Origin: Prevotella sp.
GTDB taxonomy: Bacteria > Bacteroidota > Bacteroidia > Bacteroidales > Bacteroidaceae
Reading direction: 5' to 3'
NCBI GenBank assembly: GCA_024684515.1
Contig: JAIKWS010000052.1
Span: forward strand, 1-64,000
Length of the DNA stretch: 64,000 bases
The notes beneath the pieces are model-generated. The model ran no database searches. It worked only from the letters and a program-made list of their open reading frames with translations, and had not been told where the DNA came from. How positions within the stretch are numbered: position 1 is the first letter of the stretch; every line of letters starts with the position of its first letter. This document shows, in pieces, positions 45,869-56,400 of the stretch. The position numbers were made by a program, and so were the translations under genes.

Positions 45869-46939
45869 CTTTACTTCGGTGAGCAATTTCATGTAAATCT
45901 CATAAGCATGCTCGAGTTCGCTCAGGCAGATGAATTCATCTGCTGCATGCGATCGTGACGATTCACCAGGCCCAAGCTTCAACGAGAGGAATGGCATCAG
46001 GGCCTGATCCGATAGGGTTGGTGAGCCAAAGGGCTTCAGGCCCAGTTCCTTGCAACGTACGATGAGTGGATGCGTCTCTGCTATCGATGATGAGTGTAAC
46101 CTAAAGGAGCGGGCCTCCAGCCTGCATTTCTTCATATGCCGCTGCAGGAAGCTGAATACGAATTCATTCTGGTAGTATTCATTCGTTCGCACGTCGAGTA
46201 CGAAGTGTAGCTGGTCGGGGATAACATTATGCTGTGTACCGCTTTCCACCATGGTTACTGTCATTATCGTGTGTCCCAGCAAGGGGCTTGCTTTTCTAAA
46301 GCGGTAGTCACGCAGCCACATGAGGTCTTCAAGCGCTTCGTAAATGGCATTTACCCCTTCGTTTCTTGCAGCATGCCCACTGACGCCCTGCGCATACCCG
46401 TCAATCACCATTAGTCCCTTTTCAGCTATTGCTGGCTGCATACCTGTGGGCTCTCCAACAATGGCAACGCTGATGTGTGGTAGCAAGGGCAGCACCTCAG
46501 TAATGCCATGCTGTCCACTAACTTCTTCCTCGCACGATGCAAGATAAATTATATTGTACGGGCGTACATTTCTATTATTGCTATTCTCGTCTGCCAGTTG
46601 TCGATAAACGGCCAGCAGCATCGCCAGGCCACCCCCGCAGTCGTTGCTGCCCAGCCCGTATAGCCTGTCACCCTCGACCACGGGTTCATGGGGGTTGCGT
46701 GTCCAGGATGCAACAGCTTTCACAGTATCGATGTGCGCATTCAGCAATAGCGTTGGCTTCTGCTCGTCATAGTCATTACAAACAGTCCATATATTGTTAC
46801 CCTGCCTGTGTGGCTGAAGCCCCCACTCTGCCATCTGCCGTTCCAGCAAATTAGCAGCAGCATGCTCTTCACGACTCACTCTAGGAGTGGCTATGAGTTG
46901 CTTGAGCAGAGCTATAGAATCGTCAATATAGTTATTCAT
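45863..46939 (-). CDS. M20-family deacetylase (acetyl- or succinylornithine deacetylase-like)
   Basis: A 358-residue zinc amidohydrolase of the ArgE/DapE type. It has NAHIDTVKA (metal His and catalytic Asp), GSNDCGGGLAMLL, the catalytic glutamate pair in LASCEEEVSGQHG, and VGEPTGMQPA. The closing KLGPGESSRSHAADEF carries the last metal histidine. In Bacteroidetes the arginine pathway runs through N-succinylornithine, so the substrate may be succinyl- rather than acetylornithine; no other arg genes are nearby to decide. It lies 2 nt downstream of typA on the same strand. Confidence 0.85.
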   Translation of the reverse strand: MNNYIDDSIALLKQLIATPRVSREEHAAANLLERQMAEWGLQPHRQGNNIWTVCNDYDEQKPTLLLNAHIDTVKAVASWTRNPHEPVVEGDRLYGLGSNDCGGGLAMLLAVYRQLADENSNNRNVRPYNIIYLASCEEEVSGQHGITEVLPLLPHISVAIVGEPTGMQPAIAEKGLMVIDGYAQGVSGHAARNEGVNAIYEALEDLMWLRDYRFRKASPLLGHTIMTVTMVESGTQHNVIPDQLHFVLDVRTNEYYQNEFVFSFLQRHMKKCRLEARSFRLHSSSIAETHPLIVRCKELGLKPFGSPTLSDQALMPFLSLKLGPGESSRSHAADEFICLSELEHAYEIYMKLLTEVKL

Positions 46940-46941
46940 GC

Positions 46942-48744
46942 TTACACTTTGTTTGCCTTCTTTCGCTGGTCGTGATCCAGTATGCTCTTGCGCATGCGCA
47001 TGGATTTAGGTGTCACCTCAACCAATTCATCCTCTTTGATATATTCAAGACACTCCTCGAGCGACATGATTATCTTTGGAATGATACGTGCCTTGTCATC
47101 AGTGCCCGAGGCACGTACGTTGGTCAGCTGTTTGGCCTTGCAGACGTTGATTACAAGATCATTGTCGTGTACATGTTCGCCAACGACTTCGCCAAGGTAC
47201 ACCTCTTCACCTGGATCGATAAAGAATTTCCCTCTGTCCTGTAGCTTATCGATGGCATAGGCATAGGCAGTGCCTGTTTCCAATGCAATCATCGAACCGT
47301 TGACTCTGCGTTCGATTTCTCCCTTATAGGGTTGGTATTCCTTAAAGCGATGGGCCATGATGGCTTCACCCTGGCTGGCAGTGAGGACATTAGTACGCAG
47401 GCCAATAATGCCTCGTGAGGGGATGTCAAACTCGATGTTGGTTCGCTCACCCTGACTCTCCATGCTAGTCATCTCACCCTTGCGCCTAGTCACCATATCA
47501 ATCATTTTCGATGCAAATTCATCAGGCACGTTAATCGTCAGTTCCTCAATGGGTTCACACTTCCTACCGTCAATATCCTTGTAGATAACCTGTGGTTGTC
47601 CTACCTGGAGTTCATAGCCTTCTCTACGCATGGTCTCAATGAGCACGCTAAGATGAAGCACTCCACGTCCGCTAACCACCCATTTGTCAGTGCTGTCCTC
47701 AAAGGGTTCCACTCTAAGGGCTAGGTTCTTCTCCAGTTCTCGCTGCAGACGGTCATTAATGTGCCGGCTGGTGACAAATTTCCCCTCTCGTCCGAAGAAT
47801 GGCGAATCGTTGATGGTGAACAGCATCGACATCGTTGGCTCGTCAATGGCGATAGGTGGCAGAGGCTCGGGCTGTTCCAGGTCACAGATGGTATCTCCAA
47901 TCTCGAATTTCTCCAGTCCGATGACGGCACATATATCACCACAGTCGACCTGCTCTGTCCGATGATGTCCCATACCATCAAATGTATGCAGTTCCTTTAT
48001 CTTTGTCTTCTCCATCGAGCCATCGCGATGGGCAATGGTAATCTGTATGCCGTCCTTCAAAGTGCCACGATGCACACGTCCTACGGCAATGCGTCCCGTA
48101 TAGCTGGAATAGTCGAGGCTTGTGATAAGCATCTGTGGTGTACCGGCCAACTGCTTGGGAGCAGGTATTACCTCTACGATCTTGTCTAATAGGTAAGTGA
48201 TGTCGTTAGTGGGCTTTTGCCAGTCTTCACCCATCCATCCGTTCTTTGCCGACCCATAGACTACAGGGAAGTCCAGCTGGTCTTCGGTGGCATTTAACGA
48301 GAACATCAGGTCGAACACCATCTCGTATACTTCCTCAGGTCTGCAATTAGGCTTGTCCACCTTGTTTACCACCACGATGGGTTTCAGTCCGATCTGCAAT
48401 GCTTTCTGAAGTACGAAGCGTGTCTGTGGCATAGGACCCTCAAAGGCGTCGACCAGCAGCAGGCATCCATCGGCCATGTTCAGCACACGCTCCACTTCGC
48501 CTCCAAAGTCAGAGTGTCCTGGGGTATCGATGATATTGATCTTGGTGCCTTTCCATTCTATGCTGACGTTTTTCGATAAGATGGTGATGCCTCGTTCACG
48601 CTCCAGGTCGTTGGCGTCAAGTACCTGGCTCGACAGGTTCTGTCCCTCGCGAAACAGGTTTCCAGCCAGCATCATTTTATCAACAAGTGTGGTCTTTCCG
48701 TGGTCTACGTGTGCTATAATAGCAATGTTCCTGATGTCTTGCAT
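46942..48744 (-). CDS. typA: Ribosome-binding GTPase TypA/BipA
   Basis: Translation-factor-like GTPase that binds ribosomes and helps large-subunit assembly and stress growth. The 600-residue protein has G1 [14 protein letters not shown] (residues 11-24), the switch and G3 [15 protein letters not shown]4 VVNKVDKP, an EF-Tu-like domain 2, and the BipA-specific C-terminal domain. The length matches the family. It has its own strong promoter at 48770-48799. Confidence 0.97.
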   Translation of the reverse strand: MQDIRNIAIIAHVDHGKTTLVDKMMLAGNLFREGQNLSSQVLDANDLERERGITILSKNVSIEWKGTKINIIDTPGHSDFGGEVERVLNMADGCLLLVDAFEGPMPQTRFVLQKALQIGLKPIVVVNKVDKPNCRPEEVYEMVFDLMFSLNATEDQLDFPVVYGSAKNGWMGEDWQKPTNDITYLLDKIVEVIPAPKQLAGTPQMLITSLDYSSYTGRIAVGRVHRGTLKDGIQITIAHRDGSMEKTKIKELHTFDGMGHHRTEQVDCGDICAVIGLEKFEIGDTICDLEQPEPLPPIAIDEPTMSMLFTINDSPFFGREGKFVTSRHINDRLQRELEKNLALRVEPFEDSTDKWVVSGRGVLHLSVLIETMRREGYELQVGQPQVIYKDIDGRKCEPIEELTINVPDEFASKMIDMVTRRKGEMTSMESQGERTNIEFDIPSRGIIGLRTNVLTASQGEAIMAHRFKEYQPYKGEIERRVNGSMIALETGTAYAYAIDKLQDRGKFFIDPGEEVYLGEVVGEHVHDNDLVINVCKAKQLTNVRASGTDDKARIIPKIIMSLEECLEYIKEDELVEVTPKSMRMRKSILDHDQRKKANKV

Positions 48745-48769
48745 TTTCTTTTCCTAATAAAATCGAGTG

Positions 48770-48799
48770 CAAAGGTACGAATAAGCGAGCAAAGAACAA
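48770..48799 (-). promoter_or_regulatory. Promoter for typA
   Basis: On the minus strand TTG (48797-48799), 19-nt spacer, TACCTTTG (48770-48777), 25 nt before ATG 48744. Confidence 0.8.
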
Positions 48800-48878
48800 A
48801 ATAAAACTTCTTCAAATTTTGATTTTCCGAAGCGAAATTGCCATATGTAAAGGCTGGTGACTCTGATGTGGGTGTTGG

Positions 48879-49652
48879 TTACTCCTCTTCAGCCAGTTCT
48901 TGTATATGCTCTATGCGGTCGTCAAAGTCGGGATGGGAAGCAAAAGCCTGTAGCCATGCTGCATATTTGTCGGAGCCATCCTGCTGAGACAGTTCTTGCA
49001 GCTTCTCAAGCATCTTCACCATTGCCATGGGGTCTTTGCCACATTCTTTCAGGAAACGGAAACCATATTCGTCCGCCTGCGTCTCATGATAGCGTGAGTT
49101 GGATGCAGAGAGAGCCACGCTGCTGATATCGCCAAGGAACGAGTCGGAGAGCGTTGCCCATGTATCGCTTCGTGCACCAATGACATCAGATGCCGCACTC
49201 CGCAGCAGTGCATTGCGCCATGCCTTCTTCGAATGGCGTAGTGCCACATGTCCAATCTCATGTCCGATGACCCCTAACAGCTCGTCATCGCTCAGAGCAT
49301 CCATGAGTGCGGAGAACACGCGTACGCTGCCGTCGGGACATGCGAAGGCATTCACATCCGTTGTCTGGTAGACCTTGAAGTTCAGTGCGATACCATCAGC
49401 TTCTCGCATGCTTTTGGTGAGTCTCCTGAGTCGTTTAGTATAAGCACTGTTGGCAGCACACACCTTGTTCTTCTTGTCCATGAGTGCCATCTCCTCCTTC
49501 ACGGCCTCTGCCAGTTCTTCGTCGGTGATGGTAACCGCTTTTCCTGCCTTTACCATTCCGGAGATCACCCGCATCCAGTCGGTCTGGGCCATAGTGGTGC
49601 TGCCAATCAGTGTAAGCAGGCACAGTAGCACGATTCTTTTCAACATTTCCAT
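48879..49652 (-). CDS. M48 family metallopeptidase
   Basis: A 257-residue exported zinc protease. A signal peptide (about residues 1-22) ends in TTMAQ. The HExxH motif is HEIGHVALRHS, preceded by SDDELLGV, and the third zinc ligand is the glutamate in HETQADEYGF. This is the small periplasmic or membrane-associated M48 type (LoiP/YcaL-like), which degrades misfolded outer-membrane proteins in other bacteria; the substrate here is unknown. A second start, ATG 49646, gives nearly the same protein. Confidence 0.9.
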   Translation of the reverse strand: MEMLKRIVLLCLLTLIGSTTMAQTDWMRVISGMVKAGKAVTITDEELAEAVKEEMALMDKKNKVCAANSAYTKRLRRLTKSMREADGIALNFKVYQTTDVNAFACPDGSVRVFSALMDALSDDELLGVIGHEIGHVALRHSKKAWRNALLRSAASDVIGARSDTWATLSDSFLGDISSVALSASNSRYHETQADEYGFRFLKECGKDPMAMVKMLEKLQELSQQDGSDKYAAWLQAFASHPDFDDRIEHIQELAEEE

Positions 49653-49795
49653 CGTTTCATTTATTTAGTCAGTATTTGGCGAATGGTCATCAAGCCTGTG
49701 GTGGTCATTATTTCCTCCCGAACCTGGGACTGACCCATCGTTCGAAATAACCGATGCTGGTATCTCCGGAATAGGGGGTGACAGCTCCCACGCCA

Positions 49796-51295
49796 CTATG
49801 TCAGGAACCTTTTCGGCCATGTCCTTAGGAATCTGATTGCCTGATCGATGTGAGGATACATGAGTTCATCGTTGAGGATGAATGGAACCACCTTCCGGAA
49901 TTCCTGGTGAATCTTGCAGATGGCAGGCGATGAGTGCAGGGGCAGTCGGAAGTCGAGCGCCTGTGCGGCATTGAAGAGTTCAATGGCCAGCACTCGCTCG
50001 GTATTGAGGATCACCTTTTGCAATTTGATGGCAGCATTAGCACCCATGGATACAAGGTCTTCCTGATCCTGACACGATGGTATGCTATCGACAGACGATG
50101 GCATGGCCAGCGACTTGTTGAGCGAGACGCAGGAGGCTGCGGTATACTGTGTGATCATGAAGCCACTATTGACACCTGGGTTGGCCACCAGAAACGACGG
50201 CAGCCCTCGTGTGCCACTGACGAGTCGATAGATACGTCGCTCGGAGATGTCTGCCAGTTCACTCATCGCTATCGACAGGAAGTCGATGGGCAGTGCGATA
50301 GGTTCTCCGTGAAAGTTGCCGGCAGAGATGATGAGGTCGTCATCGGGTAGCACAATGGGGTTGTCGGTAGCAGAGTTTATTTCAATGTCGATGACACTCT
50401 TCACATAGCGCAACGTATCCTTCACGGCACCATGAACCTGGGGCACGCAACGGAAGCTATAGGGGTCTTGTACATGAGCCTTGATATTGGCTAGTATCTG
50501 GCTGCCCTCTAGTAGCTGCCGTATGGTGCGAGCCGTTTCTATCTGTCCCTGGTGCGGGCGTACTTGGTGTACGGCATCGATGAAAGGCTCTATGCGTCCA
50601 TCGTAGGCATCGATGCTCATGGCTGCGATACAATCGGACCAGTTGCTCAGACGTTGTGCCTCCAGGAGGCTCCACACGGCAAAGGCACTCATGTTCTGCG
50701 TGCCGTTGAGCAGTGCCAGGCCCTCTTTTGATGCCAGTTCAATGGGCTTCCAACGTTTCTTCCGACAGAGTTCCTCACCACTGATGACCTTACCCTGGTA
50801 CTCTACCTGTCCCAATCCTATGAGTGGCAGACAGAGATGTGCCAGTGGCACCAGGTCGCCAGAGGCACCTAGCGAGCCCTGACGATAGACAACAGGATAT
50901 ACGTCGTTGTTGAAAAAATGAATGAGGCGCTGCACCGTATCGAGTTTACAGCCAGAGTAGCCATAGCTGAGCGACTGTATCTTCAGCAGAAGCATAATCT
51001 TCACAATATCGTTCTGCACACGTTCGCCCACGCCACAGGCATGACTCTTGATGAGATTCACCTGCAGCTGCGACAACTGGTCCTTGCCAATGCTGACGTT
51101 ACACAGCGATCCAAAGCCTGTGGTGACTCCATAGACAGGAGCTCCGTTGGTAGCGATTTTCTTGTCGAGATACTGCCTGCAGCGGCGTATGCGTAACCGT
51201 GACTCCTCGCTGAGTTCCAGTTTTTCGCCATTGCGGATGATTTCCCCGATGCGCTCAATAGTGAGATGTTCGGAAGTAATGAAATGTGTGGTCAT
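49796..51295 (-). CDS. hutH: Histidine ammonia-lyase
   Basis: First step of histidine breakdown: removes ammonia to give urocanate. The 499-residue protein has the self-cyclising Ala-Ser-Gly of the MIO cofactor in GSLGASGDLVPLAH, GVTTGFGSL near the N-terminus, and the C-terminal SIPSCQDQEDLVSMG region of the family. ATG 51295 is chosen over 51325, which lies in the -7 box. It is about 35 kb from hutI, so histidine degradation genes are scattered; hutU and the formiminotransferase gene are absent from the window. Confidence 0.95.
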   Translation of the reverse strand: MTTHFITSEHLTIERIGEIIRNGEKLELSEESRLRIRRCRQYLDKKIATNGAPVYGVTTGFGSLCNVSIGKDQLSQLQVNLIKSHACGVGERVQNDIVKIMLLLKIQSLSYGYSGCKLDTVQRLIHFFNNDVYPVVYRQGSLGASGDLVPLAHLCLPLIGLGQVEYQGKVISGEELCRKKRWKPIELASKEGLALLNGTQNMSAFAVWSLLEAQRLSNWSDCIAAMSIDAYDGRIEPFIDAVHQVRPHQGQIETARTIRQLLEGSQILANIKAHVQDPYSFRCVPQVHGAVKDTLRYVKSVIDIEINSATDNPIVLPDDDLIISAGNFHGEPIALPIDFLSIAMSELADISERRIYRLVSGTRGLPSFLVANPGVNSGFMITQYTAASCVSLNKSLAMPSSVDSIPSCQDQEDLVSMGANAAIKLQKVILNTERVLAIELFNAAQALDFRLPLHSSPAICKIHQEFRKVVPFILNDELMYPHIDQAIRFLRTWPKRFLT

Positions 51296-51322
51296 AGTAA
51301 TAGTAGTCTTGGAATAAGACTG

Positions 51323-51352
51323 CAAAGATAGTCATTTCCTTCCTAATAACAA
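51323..51352 (-). promoter_or_regulatory. Promoter for hutH
   Basis: On the minus strand TTG (51350-51352), 19-nt spacer, TATCTTTG (51323-51330), 27 nt before ATG 51295. Confidence 0.75.
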
Positions 51353-51373
51353 AGAAAAAGCACTGTTTTCTTC

Positions 51374-52255
51374 TTATGAATACCGTAATTGTACTGGGGT
51401 CATGCCAAAGTGCTCTCGAACGTATTTGCCAAAGAACGATGGGCTGCTGAAACCGAGTAGCGAACATATCTGCTTGATGGTATGGTCGGTATTGCACAGC
51501 TGATAGCGGATGTCCTCCATGACGTGTTCCGTAATCCATTCACCCGCTGTCTTACCTGACGTTTTCTTGCATACCATCGACAAGTATTTGGGTGAGACGC
51601 ACAACCTATTGGCATACTCCTCTATGGTACGGCGTTTCACGTCAAGGCTATTCAACAGCGAGAGGAAGCGCTGGAACAGGTTGTCACCTGCCTGCCCTCT
51701 GGCTACGGTACTTATATCTTCTCCCTTTTCCGACTTCATACGTCCACATAGGGCTAGGAAGGCTGCCCGCAGCAATGCCTGAATGATCTCTATGCGGAAG
51801 GGGGTCTGCCCATCCATATCGATGCACAGGCGGAGCATATCGTAGAAATTCCTGTAATACGACAAATCACGGTCTTCTACCGTCAGCACGTGAAGATGAT
51901 GAATATACATCACCTCGTTCCAGATGCTCATCTTTTCGCCAAGGAAGCTCTGCAAGATGCGGGTAGTGAAAAACATTGCCTTGAAGTCGAAATCGGGACT
52001 CACCATGAAGTTGCTTACCGTGACATTGGGTGGGAAGATGGTCAGCTGGTTCTTGCAAATGCTCAGACGGCGGCCGTTCAAATCACCTTCGGCACGTCCC
52101 TGTGTACAAATGACAAGCATGTTCATATTCATGCGTGCCGGCTGTGGATCGACCAGGTTTTTCACATTATCTATAATGACAATGTCCTCATCGCTATAGA
52201 GCTCGCTGATGTTCTCGTCCTGAGAGATTTGCTGGATGGTAATTCTACTGTTCAT
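51374..52255 (-). CDS. AraC-family transcriptional regulator
   Basis: A 293-residue regulator. The N-terminal part is a cupin-like sensing domain (MNMLVICTQGRAEGDLNG). The C-terminal 100 residues hold two helix-turn-helix units: YANRLCVSPKYLSMVCKKTS, and the second, IKQICSLLGFSSPSFFGKYV, with the usual REHFGMTPVQLR end. It diverges from the RND efflux operon 209 nt away and is a good candidate to control it, as in many efflux loci. A TACCTTTG box lies at 52281-52288. Confidence 0.92.
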   Translation of the reverse strand: MNSRITIQQISQDENISELYSDEDIVIIDNVKNLVDPQPARMNMNMLVICTQGRAEGDLNGRRLSICKNQLTIFPPNVTVSNFMVSPDFDFKAMFFTTRILQSFLGEKMSIWNEVMYIHHLHVLTVEDRDLSYYRNFYDMLRLCIDMDGQTPFRIEIIQALLRAAFLALCGRMKSEKGEDISTVARGQAGDNLFQRFLSLLNSLDVKRRTIEEYANRLCVSPKYLSMVCKKTSGKTAGEWITEHVMEDIRYQLCNTDHTIKQICSLLGFSSPSFFGKYVREHFGMTPVQLRYS

Positions 52256-52280
52256 AACACGGCCTTGTTCTATTTTGGCA

Positions 52281-52288
52281 CAAAGGTA
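52281..52288 (-). promoter_or_regulatory. -7 box for the AraC-type regulator
   Basis: TACCTTTG on the minus strand, 25 nt before ATG 52255; the -33 element is weak (ATG instead of TTG). Confidence 0.5.
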
Positions 52289-52464
52289 ACCATTATTTCT
52301 ACCACTATCATGTTCTGATACACCTTTTTTATGTTCTATTTTGTTCTATTTGGAGATATCAGCAATAAAAAGCGAAAAAAAGAACAAATAGAATAGACAA
52401 AAAATTCTCAACTTTGCATCGTTTTTTGTCAAAATGCGTATTTTCGGACATATTTTTATTGATT

Positions 52465-53484
52465 ATGAGAACATTTTCTATGCTACTGCTGGCAGCTCTC
52501 ATGCTGGTAGCCTGCAGTAAGAAGGAAGCAAGCAAAGTGAAAGCACCCACTACCGTACACACAGAGGTAGTAGGCAGCGGAGGTGGCATAAGCAGTGCGA
52601 CCTATGTTGGCACCATTGAGGAACGGGAGGCAACCGCCGTCAGTTTCACTTCGATGGGAGTGGTGCGCAGGGTGCTGGTCAGCGAGGGACAGGCAGTGAG
52701 CCGTGGACAGTTGTTGGCAGAAGTCGACGATACTCAGGCACGCAGTGTGCTCGAAGCTGCAAAGGCCCAGATGGCACAAGCCGAGGATGCCCTGCAGCGA
52801 TATGGACAACTGCACGATGCCGGTTCCCTGCCCGAGGTGCAGTGGGTGGAGATACAGAGCAAGGTGGCACAGGCACAGGCATCGCTAGCCGTTGCAAAGA
52901 AGAACCTGAACGACTGCAGGCTCACGGCTCCCGTCAGCGGCATCATAGGCAAGAAAATGGTTGGTGCTGGCGAGACAGCACTACCATCACAGGCCGTGGT
53001 TACCATCCTCGACATTTCGTCGGTCAAGGTGAGGGTGTCGGTACCTGAAGCAGAGATAGCTGCCATCAGCGAACATTCACCTTCTACCATCAACGTTGAA
53101 GCTGCAGGCATCAGCGTGGCGGGAGGAAAGATTGAAAAGGGGGTGGTGGCAGATGCTATGACGCATACCTATGACCTACGCATTCTCGTCGCCAACAGCA
53201 ACAGACAACTGCTGCCGGGCATGGTTGCCTCGGTATGCTTTTCTGGCATGCAGGCAGGAGAAGCTGAAATGCCTACCGTACCTGTCACTGCCGTACAGAG
53301 ACGAGCCGACGGACAGCTCTTCGTATGGACCGTGGGAAGCGACAGCACGGCTCATCGCACGCCTGTGACCATCGGACAGACGGCAGGCAATCGTGTCGTC
53401 TGTACGCAGGGAGTGACTGCTGGCATGCACATCGTTACAGAAGGCTATCAGAAGCTGAGTGAAGGAACAAAAGTAGCTTACTAG
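52465..53484 (+). CDS. RND efflux periplasmic adaptor (membrane fusion protein)
   Basis: A 339-residue lipoprotein; the signal ends in LMLVAC with Cys15 lipidated. It has the adaptor order: beta-barrel and lipoyl half (VRRVLVSEGQAVSRGQLLAE), helical hairpin (SVLEAAKAQMAQAEDAL), lipoyl return (CRLTAPVSGIIGKKMVGAGE), and membrane-proximal domain (VPVTAVQRRADGQLFVWTVG). It bridges the inner-membrane pump and the outer-membrane channel. ATG 52465 gives a good lipoprotein signal; the frame is open upstream from 52414. The pump gene starts 4 nt after its stop. Confidence 0.92.
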   Translation: MRTFSMLLLAALMLVACSKKEASKVKAPTTVHTEVVGSGGGISSATYVGTIEEREATAVSFTSMGVVRRVLVSEGQAVSRGQLLAEVDDTQARSVLEAAKAQMAQAEDALQRYGQLHDAGSLPEVQWVEIQSKVAQAQASLAVAKKNLNDCRLTAPVSGIIGKKMVGAGETALPSQAVVTILDISSVKVRVSVPEAEIAAISEHSPSTINVEAAGISVAGGKIEKGVVADAMTHTYDLRILVANSNRQLLPGMVASVCFSGMQAGEAEMPTVPVTAVQRRADGQLFVWTVGSDSTAHRTPVTIGQTAGNRVVCTQGVTAGMHIVTEGYQKLSEGTKVAY

Positions 53485-53488
53485 TACT

Positions 53489-56400
53489 ATGGGGAAGAAT
53501 ATGTCGTGGCTGAAATGGCCACTGGAACAATATCCAATCACGATTCTCTTGGCCATCCTGCTCTTTGCCTTTGGCATCTATGGTATGCAGCAGATGCCAA
53601 AAGACGAGTTTCCGGCATTCACCATCCGACAGGGGGTTGTGGTGGCGGTCTATCCTGGTGCTACTGCTGAGGAGGTCGAGGAACAGGTAGCCAAACCGCT
53701 CGAACGCTATCTCTTCACTTATCCTGAGGTGAAGCGTGAGAAGACCACCACAACATGTCAGAACGGCATGTGCATGGTGCTGCTTCACCTGAACGACGAT
53801 GTGAATAACAAGGATGAGGTATGGAGCAAAATCAAGCATGGCCTCGCACTCTTCAAGCAGCAACTGCCTAGTGGCGTGCTTGCACTGGTGGCCAACGATG
53901 ACTTTGGCAACACCTCGGCTCTGCTCATCGCCATCGAGAGTCCTGAGCGAAGCTACCGTGAGCTGCATCTCTACAGCGACCAGCTGGGAGACCGACTGCG
54001 TCGCATACCATCTGTGGCCAACGTACGTACCTATGGCGAACAGACTGAGCAGATAACCCTATACATCGACCGCCAGAGGATGGAAGCATATGGCATCGGA
54101 CAGCAGATGCTGATGTCGCAGCTGCAGCAACAGCAGATGACCATCATGAGTGGAAGCATCAGCAACAGCCAGCAGCAGACACCCATACACCTGGAGCCTA
54201 CACAGCGATCGGAGGAGGAGATCGAGCAACTGATCATCTATAGCGATGCCGGCAGCGGAAAGGTGGTGCGTGTAAGGGATATCGCCACGGTGGTGCGCGA
54301 ATACGACACCAGCAATGGCTATATCGAACAGGACGGACATCCCTGCGTGCTGCTGTCACTGGAGATGACGCCTGGCAACAACATCGTACAGTATGGTGAA
54401 GACGTAGACCGCGTGCTGAATGAATATCGTGCTGACGAGCTGCCCGACGATGTCACGCTGACACGGATTGCCGACCAGCCAAAAGTCGTGGGAAAGAGCG
54501 TCAGCGACTTCCTGCGCGACCTTATCACTTCGATGGTCATCATCGTTCTCATCATGATGGTGCTCTTCCCCATCAGGTCGGCCATCGTGGCTGCTATCAC
54601 TGTGCCTCTGAGCACTTTCATCTCTGTGGGAATCATGTATATGGTGGGCATCGAGCTCAACATGGTCACCCTGGCGGCACTCATCGTGGTACTGGGAATG
54701 GTTGTAGACAACAGTATTGTGGTCATCGACGGATATCTGGAATATCTCGGAAAAGGGCATAAGCCGCACGATGCCGCTATGAAGTCGGCACGCCAGTATT
54801 TCATGCCAATGATGCTGGCCACGCTATGTATATGTGTCATCTTCTATCCGTTGCTGCTCACTATGAAGGGGGCTTTCAACGACGCCCTGCGTGACTTCCC
54901 GCTGACCATCACCATCAATCTCATGGTGTCGCTGCTGCTGGCAGTCACCGTCATCCCGCTGCTAGAGGTGCTCATCATCAAGCCTGATAAGAAGGGCAAC
55001 ACGGGCAATGTCATCACCCGTTGGGTACAGAACACCTATAATCATGTGCTCGACTGGACATTCCGCCATCCCTGGCTCACTATCTCTGGAGGCATCGGTG
55101 TGGTACTGCTGTCGTGTCTTATTGCTCCTACACTGAAGCTGAGACTGTTTCCATATGCCGACCGCGACCAGTTTGCTGTTGAGATCTTCCTGCCTGACGG
55201 TAAGGGACTTGACGACACACGGCAGCTGGCCGACTCGCTCCATAAGGCTTTGGCAGACGACTCGCGTGTGGCGGGCATCACAAGCTTCATAGGATGTTCG
55301 TCACCACGGTTCATGACCTGTTATGCTCCGCAGATGGCGGGCAAGAACTTTGCACAGTTCATCGTCAACACCACATCGCAGGAGGCTACCCTCGAGCTGC
55401 TAGCCAAGTATCAGCCTGCATGGGGCGAGCGATTCCCCAATGCCTATGTGCGATTCAAGCGACTCGACTACCTGGAGGTGCCCGAACTTGAATATCGGTT
55501 CTTTGGCGACAATCTCGACTCGCTCCATGCCGTGGCCGACAGGCTCATGTCGGAGATGCGGCAGATGCCCGAGTTGGAATGGGTACATACCGACTTCATG
55601 CAGCCCTTCCCCATCGTCAACGTCGAGCTGGATCCTGTGGCATCTGCTCAGCTGGGGATCAGTCGCACCACAGCAGCCCTCTCGCTAGCCGCTTCCACTG
55701 GCGACATGTCGGTAGGACAGCTGTGGGAAGGCGACTACACGGTGCCCATCGTGATACGCGACAGCACGACGATGACGTTCTCCGACGTGGAGAACCTGTC
55801 CGTCACCACACCGCTTACCATGGTCGCTGGTGCTGCCAACGGCACCAATACCAGCGTGCCACTGCGACAGGTGGCTAAGGTAAGGCCCAAGTGGACCGAG
55901 GGACGTATCATGCATCGGCATGGCGAGCGATGTCTGACCGTGACAGCACAGTTTGCACAGGGTGTCTATGCCGCACCTGTGGAGAGTCGCATTGCCGACA
56001 TGATGCTGCAGATGCCACTGCCGCAAGGGGTGCGTGCCGAGGTCGGTGGAGAGATTGAATACGATGCTGAGGCGCTACCGCAGATATTCGGGGGGGTAGC
56101 CATCGCTATGGTCATTATCTTCTTCTTCCTGCTCTTCAACTTCAGGAAATACGGCATCAGCACCGTCTGTATTGCTGCCCTCGGACTCATGCTGCCAGGA
56201 GCACTCATCGGACTGGGACTCATGAACCGCATGCTGGGACTGACCTCGGTCATGGGACTCATCACCCTCATGGGTATGATTATGCGCAACGAGATCCTGA
56301 TCTTCGAACATGCCAACGACCTGACCAAGAAGTGGGTGGCCGAGCATGGAGACTGGCGCAAGAGCCGTGAAGCATGCGATGCCTATAACGATGCCGTCAG

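Noticed and set aside
49653..49795. Possible coding fragment between hutH and the M48 gene
   Set aside because: A stop-free 28-codon stretch (ending ERWVSPRFGRK) reads like protein but has no start codon at its head, no frame with a neighbour and no recognisable family.
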